A stretch of 43,807 nt of DNA from the NCBI GenBank assembly GCA_040757695.1, contig JBFLWK010000015.1:1-43807 (forward strand), given 5' to 3'. The notes beneath the pieces were generated by a model. It ran no database searches, had not been told where the DNA came from, and saw nothing but the letters and a program-made list of their open reading frames with translations. The stretch is from Elusimicrobiota bacterium (lineage in GTDB: Bacteria; Elusimicrobiota; UBA8919). The position numbers were made by a program, and so were the translations under genes. Every line of letters begins with the position of its first letter. The first letter of the stretch is position 1. Positions 9,903 through 21,732 of the stretch are shown here, one piece after another.

Positions 9903-9909
9903 TGAAGAA

Positions 9910-10770
9910 ATGAAAGAATGTCCCGTCTGTAAAACCAACAGGAATAAACTTATTTTTCATCATATATATGATTCACAGGACATTGTTCAATGTGAAAAAT
10001 GCAAACTTGTATTTCTTAATTCATCGCTACAAAAAGCGGAATGGCTTGAATATATCAAAAAAGGATTATATTTAAGTTCGCAGAAATATATAAAAAATGC
10101 TTTAGCCCGATTACAAAAAAATAAACCCGGAAAACTTTTGGATATCGGCTGTGGTAATGGTGAATTCTTGTATCAAGCACAAAAACTGGGCTGGGATGTA
10201 ACAGGAGTAGAACTATTTGAAGGCAATAACTTGTATAACTTACCTGTAAAATATGGAATATTTGAGGAAATGGATTTACCTGAAAATTATTTTGATATCG
10301 TTACTTTCTGGGGAGTAACGGAGTATTTAATAGACCCGCTGAAATTTTTTGAGAAAGTTAAAACTGTCTTAAAAAATAGCGGTAAAATCTTGTTTGTTAT
10401 GAGTAATTATTATTCCGTTCAGCGAGCAATAATGAAAGTCCACAACTTCCCAAGACAGCAATTGGTCTGGTCAATGCCAAGCATTAAATTTCTATTTGAA
10501 AAAGTGGGATTGAGAATAATTAAGTATGACTATAGAAATGATATTAGAAACGGTAGATGTACTGAACTGATAACCTTTTTATTCAAAAAAATAGTTCTAC
10601 GAAAAACAGAATATCAAATTTTATTGGAACATAATAGCAACATAAGAGAACGCGGTTTTATTATATTTATCATAAAAGTATTGGACAGAATAATTACAAT
10701 ACCTTTATCTGTTATGCTGTCACTTTTGGGGTATACTGGTGTTGTGAATATAACAGCCAAAAAAATTTAA
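9910..10770 (+). CDS. SAM-dependent methyltransferase with N-terminal zinc ribbon
   Basis: The protein has 286 residues from the ATG at 9910. The frame is open further upstream, but that part overlaps the preceding radical SAM gene and has no family resemblance. An N-terminal zinc ribbon is formed by Cys4, Cys7, Cys28 and Cys31 (CPVC and CEKC). A class I Rossmann methyltransferase follows, with LLDIGCGNGEF as the SAM-binding glycine motif and FDIVTFWGVTEYL as motif IV. This zinc-ribbon plus methyltransferase layout is common in polysaccharide and deoxysugar clusters, where such enzymes C- or O-methylate nucleotide sugars. Its specific target is not evident. Confidence 0.85.
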   Translation: MKECPVCKTNRNKLIFHHIYDSQDIVQCEKCKLVFLNSSLQKAEWLEYIKKGLYLSSQKYIKNALARLQKNKPGKLLDIGCGNGEFLYQAQKLGWDVTGVELFEGNNLYNLPVKYGIFEEMDLPENYFDIVTFWGVTEYLIDPLKFFEKVKTVLKNSGKILFVMSNYYSVQRAIMKVHNFPRQQLVWSMPSIKFLFEKVGLRIIKYDYRNDIRNGRCTELITFLFKKIVLRKTEYQILLEHNSNIRERGFIIFIIKVLDRIITIPLSVMLSLLGYTGVVNITAKKI

Positions 10771-10774
10771 TACA

Positions 10775-12709
10775 ATGTGTGGAATAGTTGGAATTTATAA
10801 CTTTGGAAATAATAAATCAGTGAAAAAAGAAACTATTACACAAATGTGTAATATCATTAGACACCGCGGACCTGATTCAGAAGGATACTATCTGTCAAAT
10901 TCCAAATTCCAAATTCCAAATTCCGAATTTTCCATCGGATTAGGAGTACGGCGACTGGCTATTATTGATTTACAAACGGGCAATCAGCCGATACATAACG
11001 AGGATAAAACACTGTGGATTGTGCTTAATGGTGAGATTTACAATTTTCAAGAATTGCGTAATGAACTTGAAAGAAAACATAAATTCTATACAAAATCTGA
11101 TACGGAAGTTATAGTACATCTGTACGAGGACTTTGGCGAAAAATGTGTTCAACATCTTCGGGGTATGTTCGCTTTTGCAATCTGGGACGACAAAAACAAA
11201 AAACTTTTTATAGCAAAAGATAGAATCGGAAAGAAACCGTTTTATTATACACTACTTAACGGTTCGTTTATATTTGCTTCCGAAATAAAATCAATACTTA
11301 CACATTTGTGTAAGTTACCAGAGATAGATTCAGAAGCAATTGACCTTTTCTTAACATATCAATATATCCCATCACCAAAAACGATTTTTAAGAATATAAA
11401 CTCGCTGCCTCCTGCACATACACTTACCTGCAATAAAAACGGAAAAGTTAACACGGAAAAATACTGGGATTTGGATTTTACAAAAAAAACGGATTTATCT
11501 TTTGACGAATCCTGCCAAAAAACAAAAGATTTATTGATGGAAGCAACAAAACTGCGGACTATTTCTGAGGTACCACTCGGTGCATTTCTATCTGGTGGAC
11601 ATGATTCCAGTGTTATCGTTGGACTGATGAGTGAACTTTCTACACAACCAGTAAAAACGTTTTCTATCGGTTTTGAAGAGGCGGATTTCTCAGAATTAAA
11701 ATATGCGAAAATTGTCGCAAAACATTTTAAAACTGCCCATCACGAGTTTATTGTTAAACCAAACTTTATAGAAATTTTGCCAAAACTTATCTGGCATTAC
11801 GGGCAGCCGTTTGCAGACGCTTCGGCACTGCCGTCGTACATAGTTGCCAATGAGACGAAAAAATTCGTCACCGTCGCTTTAAACGGCGATGGCGGCGATG
11901 AAACTTTCGGTGGATATCTCAGATACAAGGCGATGAAAGGGGCACTGTATTTTTCACCGCTGTTCCGAATGCTCGGTAAGAAACTGACAGGAAAAATTGC
12001 AAATTTAATACCGCATACTGAAACTGCAGTAGGAAAAAACATATTCAGGTACATCTCACGTTTCATTCAAGGTCTGCCGAACCGGGCTGCAACGAGAAAC
12101 ATACAGTGGCACTGTTATTTTACAAACGAGATAAAAGAAAATTTATATACTGACAATATGAAAAAAAATTTGTATAATAATGCATATAAATATCTGACAG
12201 AAATATTTGAAAACGCACCTGCCAAAAATATTATGGATAGAACTTTTTATACCGATATAAAAGCGTATCTGCCCGAATGTCTTCTGGTGAAAATGGATAT
12301 CGCATCTATGGCAAATTCACTTGAAGCAAGAAGCCCGTTTTTAGACCATAAAGTGTTGGAATTTTCGGCATCGCTACCTTCATCTTGGAAACTTCACGGC
12401 TTGACAACAAAATATATCCTTAAAAAATCGTTTAACGATTTTTTACCAAAAGAGATTTTACACAGGAGCAAAATGGGATTCGGCATTCCTATCGGGAAAT
12501 GGTTCAGAACCGAATGGAAAAATTATTTCAAAGAAATGGTTTTATCAGACAAATCAATAAATCGCGGATATTTTCAGAGGGAAGTTATAGAACAAATGTT
12601 CTATGAACATATTTCCGGCAAACGAGACCACGGTTATCGTATGTGGGCACTGTTGATGCTTGAATTATGGCACAGAGTTTACATAGATAAAGTATTGGGG
12701 AAAAAATAA
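10775..12709 (+). CDS. asnB: Asparagine synthetase (glutamine-hydrolysing) type amidotransferase
   Basis: The protein has 644 residues and an intact two-domain architecture. The N-terminal class II glutaminase begins MCGIVGIY (nucleophile Cys2) and keeps HRGPD, NGEIYN and SDTEV. The ATP-pyrophosphatase domain has LSGGHDSS as PP-loop and NGDGGDETFGGY. In surface-glycan clusters such enzymes commonly amidate uronic acids (WbpS type) rather than aspartate, and this setting favours that reading. An array of five 7-bp repeats (10896-10930) lies in frame between HRGPD and the next conserved block, adding a lineage-specific SNSKFQIPNSEF loop. A 49-bp stretch at 11082-11130 is identical to the second AsnB-like gene. 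The stop overlaps the next ATG by one base. Confidence 0.92.
   Translation: MCGIVGIYNFGNNKSVKKETITQMCNIIRHRGPDSEGYYLSNSKFQIPNSEFSIGLGVRRLAIIDLQTGNQPIHNEDKTLWIVLNGEIYNFQELRNELERKHKFYTKSDTEVIVHLYEDFGEKCVQHLRGMFAFAIWDDKNKKLFIAKDRIGKKPFYYTLLNGSFIFASEIKSILTHLCKLPEIDSEAIDLFLTYQYIPSPKTIFKNINSLPPAHTLTCNKNGKVNTEKYWDLDFTKKTDLSFDESCQKTKDLLMEATKLRTISEVPLGAFLSGGHDSSVIVGLMSELSTQPVKTFSIGFEEADFSELKYAKIVAKHFKTAHHEFIVKPNFIEILPKLIWHYGQPFADASALPSYIVANETKKFVTVALNGDGGDETFGGYLRYKAMKGALYFSPLFRMLGKKLTGKIANLIPHTETAVGKNIFRYISRFIQGLPNRAATRNIQWHCYFTNEIKENLYTDNMKKNLYNNAYKYLTEIFENAPAKNIMDRTFYTDIKAYLPECLLVKMDIASMANSLEARSPFLDHKVLEFSASLPSSWKLHGLTTKYILKKSFNDFLPKEILHRSKMGFGIPIGKWFRTEWKNYFKEMVLSDKSINRGYFQREVIEQMFYEHISGKRDHGYRMWALLMLELWHRVYIDKVLGKK
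10896..10930. repeat. 7-bp tandem repeat array inside asnB
   Basis: Four exact CAAATTC units are followed by one variant, CGAATTT. It is read in frame as part of a SNSKFQIPNSEF loop absent from the second AsnB-like protein, which suggests an insertion or expansion. Confidence 0.85.
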
Positions 12710-12882
12710 TGCTGAAAAAAATGTTGAGGAAATTCTCAGTTTTAGGTGAGCTGTTATCGTTTTTCTGGGAAAACAAGATGTGGTGGATTATACCGATGGT
12801 GCTTGTTTTGGTTTTGATTGGGTTACTATTGATTTTCGGTCAGGCAACAGGAATTGCACCATTTGTTTATACTTTATTTTGA
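12709..12882 (+). CDS. DUF5989-type small membrane protein (SxtK-like)
   Basis: This 57-residue ORF starts at the TAATG overlap with the preceding stop. It has a basic N-terminus (MLKKMLRKF), a conserved-looking ENKMWWIIPM segment, one transmembrane helix of about 18 residues (VLVLVLIGLLLIFG), then GQATGIAPFVYTLF at the end. Tryptophans before the helix and a terminal APF-YTLF are the hallmark, as I recall it, of the DUF5989 family, whose members sit beside O-carbamoyltransferases. Its molecular role is unknown; a membrane scaffold for the carbamoyltransferase is a reasonable guess. Placement two genes upstream of a carbamoyltransferase supports the call. Confidence 0.8.
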   Translation: MLKKMLRKFSVLGELLSFFWENKMWWIIPMVLVLVLIGLLLIFGQATGIAPFVYTLF

Positions 12883-12886
12883 ATAT

Positions 12887-13111
12887 ATGAACATCAAAAA
12901 TTTGCGTAAGAATTGGAAGTTATTGGTTAACCGCTCTGTTAATTTTCAAGCAAAAATAGTCCTGACTTTGTTTTACTGGTTTGTTGTTTCATTTTTTGCT
13001 ATATTGGCAAAAATTTTCCCAACTATATTTAATATTAAAAATACCAATGCTGGCTGGCAGTCCAAGAAAATAAAGAAACTGGATTTAGAACAGGCGAAAC
13101 GACAATATTGA
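12887..13111 (+). CDS. Small one-helix membrane protein of the carbamoylation module
   Basis: The protein has 74 residues from the ATG at 12887; the frame is open earlier but would overlap the preceding small gene. A basic N-terminal stretch (NLRKNWK) precedes one hydrophobic helix (about 24-48, VLTLFYWFVVSFFAILAKIF). A short soluble tail with AGWQSKKIK and a charged C-terminus follows. I recognise no named domain. It lies between the DUF5989-type gene and the carbamoyltransferase, four bases from the former and one base from the latter, as small membrane proteins (SxtJ-like) often do in such modules. A structural or docking role is inference. Confidence 0.7.
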   Translation: MNIKNLRKNWKLLVNRSVNFQAKIVLTLFYWFVVSFFAILAKIFPTIFNIKNTNAGWQSKKIKKLDLEQAKRQY

Positions 13112-13112
13112 T

Positions 13113-14888
13113 ATGTATATTTTAGGTGTTTCTTGTTATTTTCATGATGCAGCAGCGGCTATTATATGCGACGGCCAACTGATTGCTGCTGCTGAAGAGG
13201 AACGGTTCTCCAGAAAAAAGCACGATTATAATTTCCCGAAATCGGCTATTCAATTCTGTCTTGAGACTGCAAACATCACACCTGATAAGTTGGATTACGT
13301 TGTATTTTATGAGAAGCCGTTTGTCAAGTTTCAGCGAATACTTTTAACTATTCTGAAGGAATTTCCTCACTCACAACGGGTGTTCACGGACGCAATCAGA
13401 ACCTGGTTGCTGGACAAGTTGTGGATTAAGGGATTGCTTTTAGAGAAGTTTAACATTGCTGAAGACAGAGTTTTGTTTTTAGACCATCATTTATCACATG
13501 CATCAGGTGCGTTTTTAATCAGCCCATTCAAAGAATCAGCAATTCTTACAGTAGATGGCGTCGGCGAATGGGCAACTACTAGCGTCGGCCACGGTTCTAA
13601 TACCAAAATTACACTTTTGGAAGAAATGGTATTTCCTTTTTCGGTTGGATTGCTTTACAGTACATTTACCGCCTTTTTGGGATTTGAAGTCAACGAAGGT
13701 GAATATAAAGTTATGGGTATGGCACCTTACGGTAAACCAAATTATGTTGATAAAATCTATAAAATAGTTGATATTGCCGACGACGGCTCGTTTTCGTTGG
13801 ATATGGATTATTTCGCATACCATCGTTCATCTACCACAAGTTATAGTAAGAAATTTGTAAAACTATTTGGTCCACCAAGACCGCCGAAACTACACTTCTT
13901 TACTAAGTCATCTGGTTATCCATCTTATTTCGGTGAAAAACCAGAAAATTACGACGAACTTTGCGAAAAGAATCAGTACTATGCAGATCTCGCATCAAGT
14001 ATTCAGGATATAACCGAAGAAATTTTGGTTAAAATGGCAAACTATTTATACAAAAAAACACATCTTGACAAACTCTGTATTGGTGGAGGAGTGGCACTGA
14101 ATTGTGTGGCAAACGCTAGAATTTTAAGAGAAACACCGTTTAAGCAAATTTTTATTCAGCCTGCAACAGGTGATAGTGGTGGGGCGGTTGGTGCTGCATT
14201 GTATTTATGGAATAGTATTCTCGGGAACAAACGGGATTTTGTAATGAATCATGCCTGTTGGGGAAAAAGATATTCTAATCAATATATTAAAAACTTTCTG
14301 GATTCATTAAAAATAAAATATAAATTTATTCAGAATGAAAACGAACTTATTGAAAAAGTCACTAATGCTATTATTGATGGCAAAGTTATCGGTTGGTTCC
14401 ATGACAGATTTGAATGGGGTCCCCGAGCACTTGGCAACAGAAGTATCTTAGCCGACCCAAGACGAGAGGATATGAAAGATATCATCAATACCAAGATTAA
14501 ATTCAGAGAGCCATACAGACCATTCGCACCGTCAGTGCTCGTAGAATACTCAGAAGACTTTTTTGAACTGCCTCAAACAATTGAAAATTATCCTGCACGG
14601 TTTATGCTTTTAACCACAAATGTGAAAAAAGACAAAATCCCAAAAATACCTGCTATTACACATATTGATGGCACCGCCAGAATTCAAACTGTTTTTAGAG
14701 ATACTAATCCACGGTACTATAAACTTATAGAAAACTTCTACAAAAAAACAGAAATACCACTACTTTTGAATACTTCTTTTAACTTAAAAGGTGAACCAAT
14801 TGTTAATACTCCCGAAAACGCTTACAGTACCTTTACAAGAAGCGAACTGGATATGCTTGTCTTAGAAAATTTTATAGTTAAAAAATAA
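13113..14888 (+). CDS. O-carbamoyltransferase, NodU/CmcH/TobZ family (SxtI-like)
   Basis: The 591-residue protein matches the family length. The N-terminal Kae1-like domain starts ILGVSCYFHDAAAAI and holds DHHLSHASGAF and TVDGVGEW, the metal and nucleotide-binding regions. GGVALNCVANARI follows near residue 325. The C-terminal YrdC-like domain includes GPRALGNRSILADPR and FREPYRPFAPSVL. Family members make carbamoyl-adenylate from carbamoyl phosphate and ATP and transfer the carbamoyl group to a hydroxyl of a sugar or natural product. It sits directly after two small membrane proteins and before an SGNH hydrolase. The acceptor in this pathway is unknown. Confidence 0.93.
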   Translation: MYILGVSCYFHDAAAAIICDGQLIAAAEEERFSRKKHDYNFPKSAIQFCLETANITPDKLDYVVFYEKPFVKFQRILLTILKEFPHSQRVFTDAIRTWLLDKLWIKGLLLEKFNIAEDRVLFLDHHLSHASGAFLISPFKESAILTVDGVGEWATTSVGHGSNTKITLLEEMVFPFSVGLLYSTFTAFLGFEVNEGEYKVMGMAPYGKPNYVDKIYKIVDIADDGSFSLDMDYFAYHRSSTTSYSKKFVKLFGPPRPPKLHFFTKSSGYPSYFGEKPENYDELCEKNQYYADLASSIQDITEEILVKMANYLYKKTHLDKLCIGGGVALNCVANARILRETPFKQIFIQPATGDSGGAVGAALYLWNSILGNKRDFVMNHACWGKRYSNQYIKNFLDSLKIKYKFIQNENELIEKVTNAIIDGKVIGWFHDRFEWGPRALGNRSILADPRREDMKDIINTKIKFREPYRPFAPSVLVEYSEDFFELPQTIENYPARFMLLTTNVKKDKIPKIPAITHIDGTARIQTVFRDTNPRYYKLIENFYKKTEIPLLLNTSFNLKGEPIVNTPENAYSTFTRSELDMLVLENFIVKK

Positions 14889-14892
14889 AAAA

Positions 14893-15961
14893 ATGAGCAC
14901 GGCAAAAAAAATTATTTTTTCTGTTTTATCGGTTTTGTTATTTCTTATTGTTATAGAATTAATTACACAAGCAATACTGTTTTTATCAAAGAAAGATAGG
15001 ACTCATGTTTCTACTCAATCTGTCTGCATGCCAAATTTTTACAAACTTGCACCGTATATAATGTTTGAGATAGAGCGAAACTTTCATTCAGAATTGATAA
15101 ATATAAATTCGCTGGGATTCAGAGGAGAAGAATTTAATCCCCAAAAACCTAAAGGTGTCTATAGGATTTTTACAGTAGGCGGTTCGGCAGTTTTAGGTAT
15201 ACAGGTTGCCGACAATGAAACTTTTTGCGCTGTGCTTGAGAATATGTTAAATCTAACCTCTAAAGATAGAAAATTTGAAGTGATCAATGCTGGTAGAAGT
15301 TCATATCTTTCTGCGCAAGAAATGATTCTTATAGAAATGCAAATCCTTGATTATACTCCAGATATGATAATAGTATTTGATGGGTTGAATGATCTGCATC
15401 ATTCTGTTGTATACGACCGCCGACCTGGATATCCTTACCTGTTTGATATGATTGAACGTTCCTGTGGACAGACACCATTGAAAAGATATTTTATACTGGG
15501 TTTAAGTCGTGGGATTCAATTTCTGGCACAAAAAAGTAGATTTGTTGGAATATTAGATACCAATCTAAAAAAAATAAGGAAAAAAGAAGAAACATATGAA
15601 CCCAATTCCCCTGTGATTGATTTTTACAGAAAGAATCTTGATTTGATTGCTAAAATTTGTAAATCAAAAAATGTAAAATTAGTTATCGCTTCACCACAGC
15701 CATTTCTTGGTACTAAAAAATATCTCTCTGCGGAGGAACAGAAAATTGTACACGGTAATTACTTAGAAGTAATGGTGGAAATGTATAAATCAGCACTTGC
15801 ACAGGTAAAAGCAGTAACATCTGAAAATAAAGTAAACTTTATTAATATGATTGATGTCTTTGATAATGAGAAAGATACCGTCTATTATGATGTGGTACAT
15901 TTTTCTGCTAAAGGACATAAATTGATCGCAGAACGATTGTATAAAGAGTTAAAAAAGTCAA

Positions 15962-15966
<5 letters not shown>
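14893..15966 (+). CDS. SGNH/GDSL-type hydrolase with N-terminal membrane anchor (SxtL-like position)
   Basis: The protein has 357 residues. A signal anchor (about residues 5-31) is followed by an extracytoplasmic domain. Block I is VGGSAVLG with the likely nucleophile Ser98. FDGLNDLHH gives the block III Asn-Asp at 166-167. YYDVVHFSAKGH near the C-terminus supplies the Asp333/His336 catalytic pair. SGNH enzymes of this type act as esterases or O-acyltransferases on glycans and lipids outside the cytoplasm. It follows the carbamoyltransferase by four bases, like the GDSL gene next to sxtI-K. Its stop lies inside a decayed asparagine synthetase tail, so the junction downstream is rearranged. 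Confidence 0.85.
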
Positions 15967-18448
<2,482 letters not shown>

Positions 18449-18478
18449 AATCGAAAAGGGATTTCTAAATTTCTGGTG

Positions 18479-20128
18479 ATGAAAAAGGAATTTTTATTAC
18501 TAATCATTATAGTGATACTGAGTGCGTCCCTAAGAATAATTGGTATTCGGTGGGGACTTATGACTTCTAAATATTTTCATGCAGCGGCATACCATCCCGA
18601 TGAATCGGAAGTATTAAAAGCATATCAAGGAATAAATCCTAAAAAACTTGATTTTAGATTAAGCACGGTCACTGTTCAAACAAAAGGAACATTTCAGCCG
18701 TATCTGATGGCTGTATGGATAAAAATTGCCTCTGTGTTCAAACTTGTAAAAATTTCTTCTTCGTTTGACTACTATAAAGCAAATCCAAGAGAACTTGTGA
18801 AATTATATGTTACAGGAAGAAGCCTGTCTATCTTTTTCGGGATATTAACAGTAATTTTGCTTTTCTTTATGGCAAAGATTTTTTATAACGATTACAGAAT
18901 TGGGCTTCTATCGGCTTTTTTACTTGCAATTACTCCAATACATGCTATATGGTCACATTATATCGGAACGGATGCGTTATTAACATTTGAAGTATGTCTT
19001 GTTTTTCTGTTGTGCTTCTATATTCTAAAAAATGGGAGCAACAAAATATATTTATTTACCGGTTTGCTTGTGGGTTTAACCGGAGCAACAAAATATAGCA
19101 TAATACCCCTGACTCTTATTCCGGTAATAGCTCATTATCTGTCGTCGAACAAATTCTTCAACAAAAAATTGTTTCTTTACCTGCTCTTCGTGCCCGCAGG
19201 TTTTATACTGGGTAATCCCTACAGTGTTCTGGAACCCAGATGTTTTTATGAAACATTGAAATACTCATCACAGATTAATGTAACTGTAAACTCGGTTCTA
19301 AATCCACTGGACTCCTTCGGGCCACAACCAATGTTTTTATATTATCTAACCACTGCTCCAAAATACAGTTTTGGAATACCACTTGCTATTTTGTTTCTAT
19401 TTGGTTTTATATTTGCATTCATTAGAAAAGAAAAAATAGATATTGTCATTATAGTCTGGATGATTATATTTTATTTGTTCATAGCACTTTCTTCTCCCTG
19501 GCAATCAATGAGATGGCAACTTCCATATATTCCTGTTTTATGCCTTTTATCAGCAAAATCTATTTTTGTTGTTTTAGAAAATATTAGCAAAAAATTAAAA
19601 ATCTTAATACTGCTGATTGTTGCTTGCATCTCCATCGCTACATTATTTTATTCTGTTGCTTATATGAAAATGATGACTGAAAAAGATGTCAGAGATGAAT
19701 CATCAGAATGGATAGAAAAAAATATTCCGGAAGGTAAAAAAATTGCAGTTCCTGATGTATATTTCTGGAATCCATCAATAGTAATGACAAATTACTGGTA
19801 TAAAGAAACGGAACCGTTTTATGCTAATATAAAAAAATATAAAATTTTTCAAACCGAATGGGATATAAAAAAATTGGAAAAAATAAATCCTGACTATGTA
19901 GTTCTGGCAGATTATGAATACTACCCAATTCTTAAACTAAAAGATAAATATCCTCATCCGGAATTGATGCCGTTTTTAGAAGAAATAATGCAAAGCGATA
20001 GATATACACTTATAAAAAAATTTGAAAAAAAACCTAAATTATTTGGGATTATACCAATTGGTGGCTTCTTTCCACCTGAATTTCGTATGGTTAATCCCAC
20101 AATACTTATTTATAAAAAATTAATATGA
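18479..20128 (+). CDS. GT-C membrane glycosyltransferase (ArnT/PMT-like, GT39/GT83 type)
   Basis: The protein has 549 residues from the ATG at 18479; a GTG directly before it could also start. It has about ten hydrophobic segments in the first 400 residues and a soluble C-terminal domain. HPDE at 39-42, in the loop after the first helix, is the usual position of the acidic catalytic residue in ArnT/PMT-like enzymes. Such proteins transfer a sugar from polyprenyl phosphate to lipid, glycan or protein on the outer face of the membrane. The following gene is a diverged paralogue of the same layout and overlaps by four bases, so the pair arose by tandem duplication. Confidence 0.8.
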   Translation: MKKEFLLLIIIVILSASLRIIGIRWGLMTSKYFHAAAYHPDESEVLKAYQGINPKKLDFRLSTVTVQTKGTFQPYLMAVWIKIASVFKLVKISSSFDYYKANPRELVKLYVTGRSLSIFFGILTVILLFFMAKIFYNDYRIGLLSAFLLAITPIHAIWSHYIGTDALLTFEVCLVFLLCFYILKNGSNKIYLFTGLLVGLTGATKYSIIPLTLIPVIAHYLSSNKFFNKKLFLYLLFVPAGFILGNPYSVLEPRCFYETLKYSSQINVTVNSVLNPLDSFGPQPMFLYYLTTAPKYSFGIPLAILFLFGFIFAFIRKEKIDIVIIVWMIIFYLFIALSSPWQSMRWQLPYIPVLCLLSAKSIFVVLENISKKLKILILLIVACISIATLFYSVAYMKMMTEKDVRDESSEWIEKNIPEGKKIAVPDVYFWNPSIVMTNYWYKETEPFYANIKKYKIFQTEWDIKKLEKINPDYVVLADYEYYPILKLKDKYPHPELMPFLEEIMQSDRYTLIKKFEKKPKLFGIIPIGGFFPPEFRMVNPTILIYKKLI

Positions 20129-21732
20129 AAAGATATTTGATAATTATTATCCTATTAATCGGACTATTTCTGCGATTATATGGTATAAAATGGGGGCTGC
20201 CTAATAAAGAACATTTTTATTCATACTATCCGGATGAATACAATGTCATTCATACACTGGAAACGATTAATCCATGTCGGTTCAATTTTACACCACCTGT
20301 ACCAATGGCCAATCCCACATTTTTTTATTTTCTTGTTGGTTTTTTTACAAAAATGGCTTCTTTGCTGGGACTGCTTACTTTAAGTCAATCTAAACAGTTT
20401 TATCTCTACCATCCTGAGGAATATGCAAAAATATATCTAGTAGGTAGACTTTTGGTATCTGCTATGGGAGTGTTGACGGTTTATTTTGTTTATCTTATTG
20501 GAAAAAAATTTTACTCTGAAAGAGTAGGACTTCTAGCAGGGGCATTCCTTAGCATCGTTCCTCTGAATGTTGTCTGCTCACATTACATGGAACCGGGAGT
20601 AGCCGTAACATTCTGGCTTACACTTACGATGTTTTTCAGTTTATCCATTATCCACACCGGTAAGCAAAAATGGTACATACTGGCAGGTATCTCTTTAGGG
20701 TTGGCAATCGGTTCAAAATACACCGCCCTTCCTTTCGGATTGATAGTATTGCTTGCACATTTATTAAGACGGGACAAAATTATAAATAAAAACATTTTTT
20801 TATTTTTCCTAATGACCGTAGTCTTTTTCATAATGGGAGTGCCCTATTCCGTCTTGGATTTGCCAACATTTAAGTATAACATGTCTGTATTCTTTAATGC
20901 TGCAACAAAAGGTGTTGGGAGTCTGAAAATTAACTGGTTTTATCCTATAATAAACCTTCTTTATCATACTATAGGTCCATTTATTTTGGTACTTGCAATC
21001 GGGGGCGTTGTATTCGCCTTGTTAAAAAGAGAAAAAGCCGATCTGTTGCTTTTGGTCTGGATACTATTATACTATTATATTCAGGCACAGGCCGGATTTA
21101 AGATTGCAAGGTATCAAAATGAATATTTGCCTTTTTTAATATTACTGGCTGCCAGGTTTATTTTTTATCTGAAAGATTCTATTAAAAAATATGTTGTTAA
21201 CATTATAATACTTTTATCCATATCTATAACCTCAATATATACTTTATCATATACAAATATGATGATAAAACTGTCAACACAGGATATCGCTTCGTTGTGG
21301 ATAAAAAATAACATTTCACGGGGAAGTAAAATTGGGGTAATTAGAAAGCCATATTATTATTCTCCACCTGTTATAAATATGAAATATTTCGCTTTGAGCA
21401 GATACTCCGATAATCCTGAATACAATAAACCCGATTACAAAATCGTTAATCTGGAATATAATCCCGTTAAACTGAATATGGAAAAACCTGACTACATAGT
21501 TACTTCCGAATTTGAGTATCTGGACAACCTACCCGCGGGACCGGATGCTAAAGTCTTTATTGAGGAAATTTTTTCTTCTGGTAAATATATTGAAATCAAA
21601 CGTTTTGAATCAGCACCGCAGTTTTTAATATTTTCATTTAAGAAAAAAGATTCATTTCCTGTAGATTGGAAATTTCCCTGTCCTACAATATTAATACTAG
21701 AAAGAACAAAAAAGGAGAAAGTATGCCCATAA
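20125..21732 (+). CDS. GT-C membrane glycosyltransferase (ArnT/PMT-like), paralogue of the preceding gene
   Basis: The protein has 535 residues. It starts with a hydrophobic helix (YLIIIILLIGLFLRLYGI) followed by YYPDEYNV, where the PDE acidic motif (36-38) aligns with HPDE of the upstream gene. About ten membrane segments follow, then a soluble C-terminal domain beginning near residue 385. It is probably a polyprenyl-phosphate-sugar dependent glycosyltransferase acting outside the cytoplasm. It overlaps its neighbour by four bases (ATGA). Its 3' end holds the AAGGAGA ribosome site and first codons of the next gene. Confidence 0.8.
   Translation: MKRYLIIIILLIGLFLRLYGIKWGLPNKEHFYSYYPDEYNVIHTLETINPCRFNFTPPVPMANPTFFYFLVGFFTKMASLLGLLTLSQSKQFYLYHPEEYAKIYLVGRLLVSAMGVLTVYFVYLIGKKFYSERVGLLAGAFLSIVPLNVVCSHYMEPGVAVTFWLTLTMFFSLSIIHTGKQKWYILAGISLGLAIGSKYTALPFGLIVLLAHLLRRDKIINKNIFLFFLMTVVFFIMGVPYSVLDLPTFKYNMSVFFNAATKGVGSLKINWFYPIINLLYHTIGPFILVLAIGGVVFALLKREKADLLLLVWILLYYYIQAQAGFKIARYQNEYLPFLILLAARFIFYLKDSIKKYVVNIIILLSISITSIYTLSYTNMMIKLSTQDIASLWIKNNISRGSKIGVIRKPYYYSPPVINMKYFALSRYSDNPEYNKPDYKIVNLEYNPVKLNMEKPDYIVTSEFEYLDNLPAGPDAKVFIEEIFSSGKYIEIKRFESAPQFLIFSFKKKDSFPVDWKFPCPTILILERTKKEKVCP

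Noticed and set aside
9799-9909. Upstream extension of the methyltransferase frame into the preceding radical SAM gene
   Set aside because: The extra 37 residues overlap a well-supported gene, have no ribosome site and come before the zinc-ribbon cysteines. The ATG at 9910 fits better.
12709-13111. The two small genes as a type II toxin-antitoxin pair
   Set aside because: Both have one membrane helix and sit in the fixed position of small carbamoyltransferase-associated proteins. No toxin or antitoxin domain is seen.
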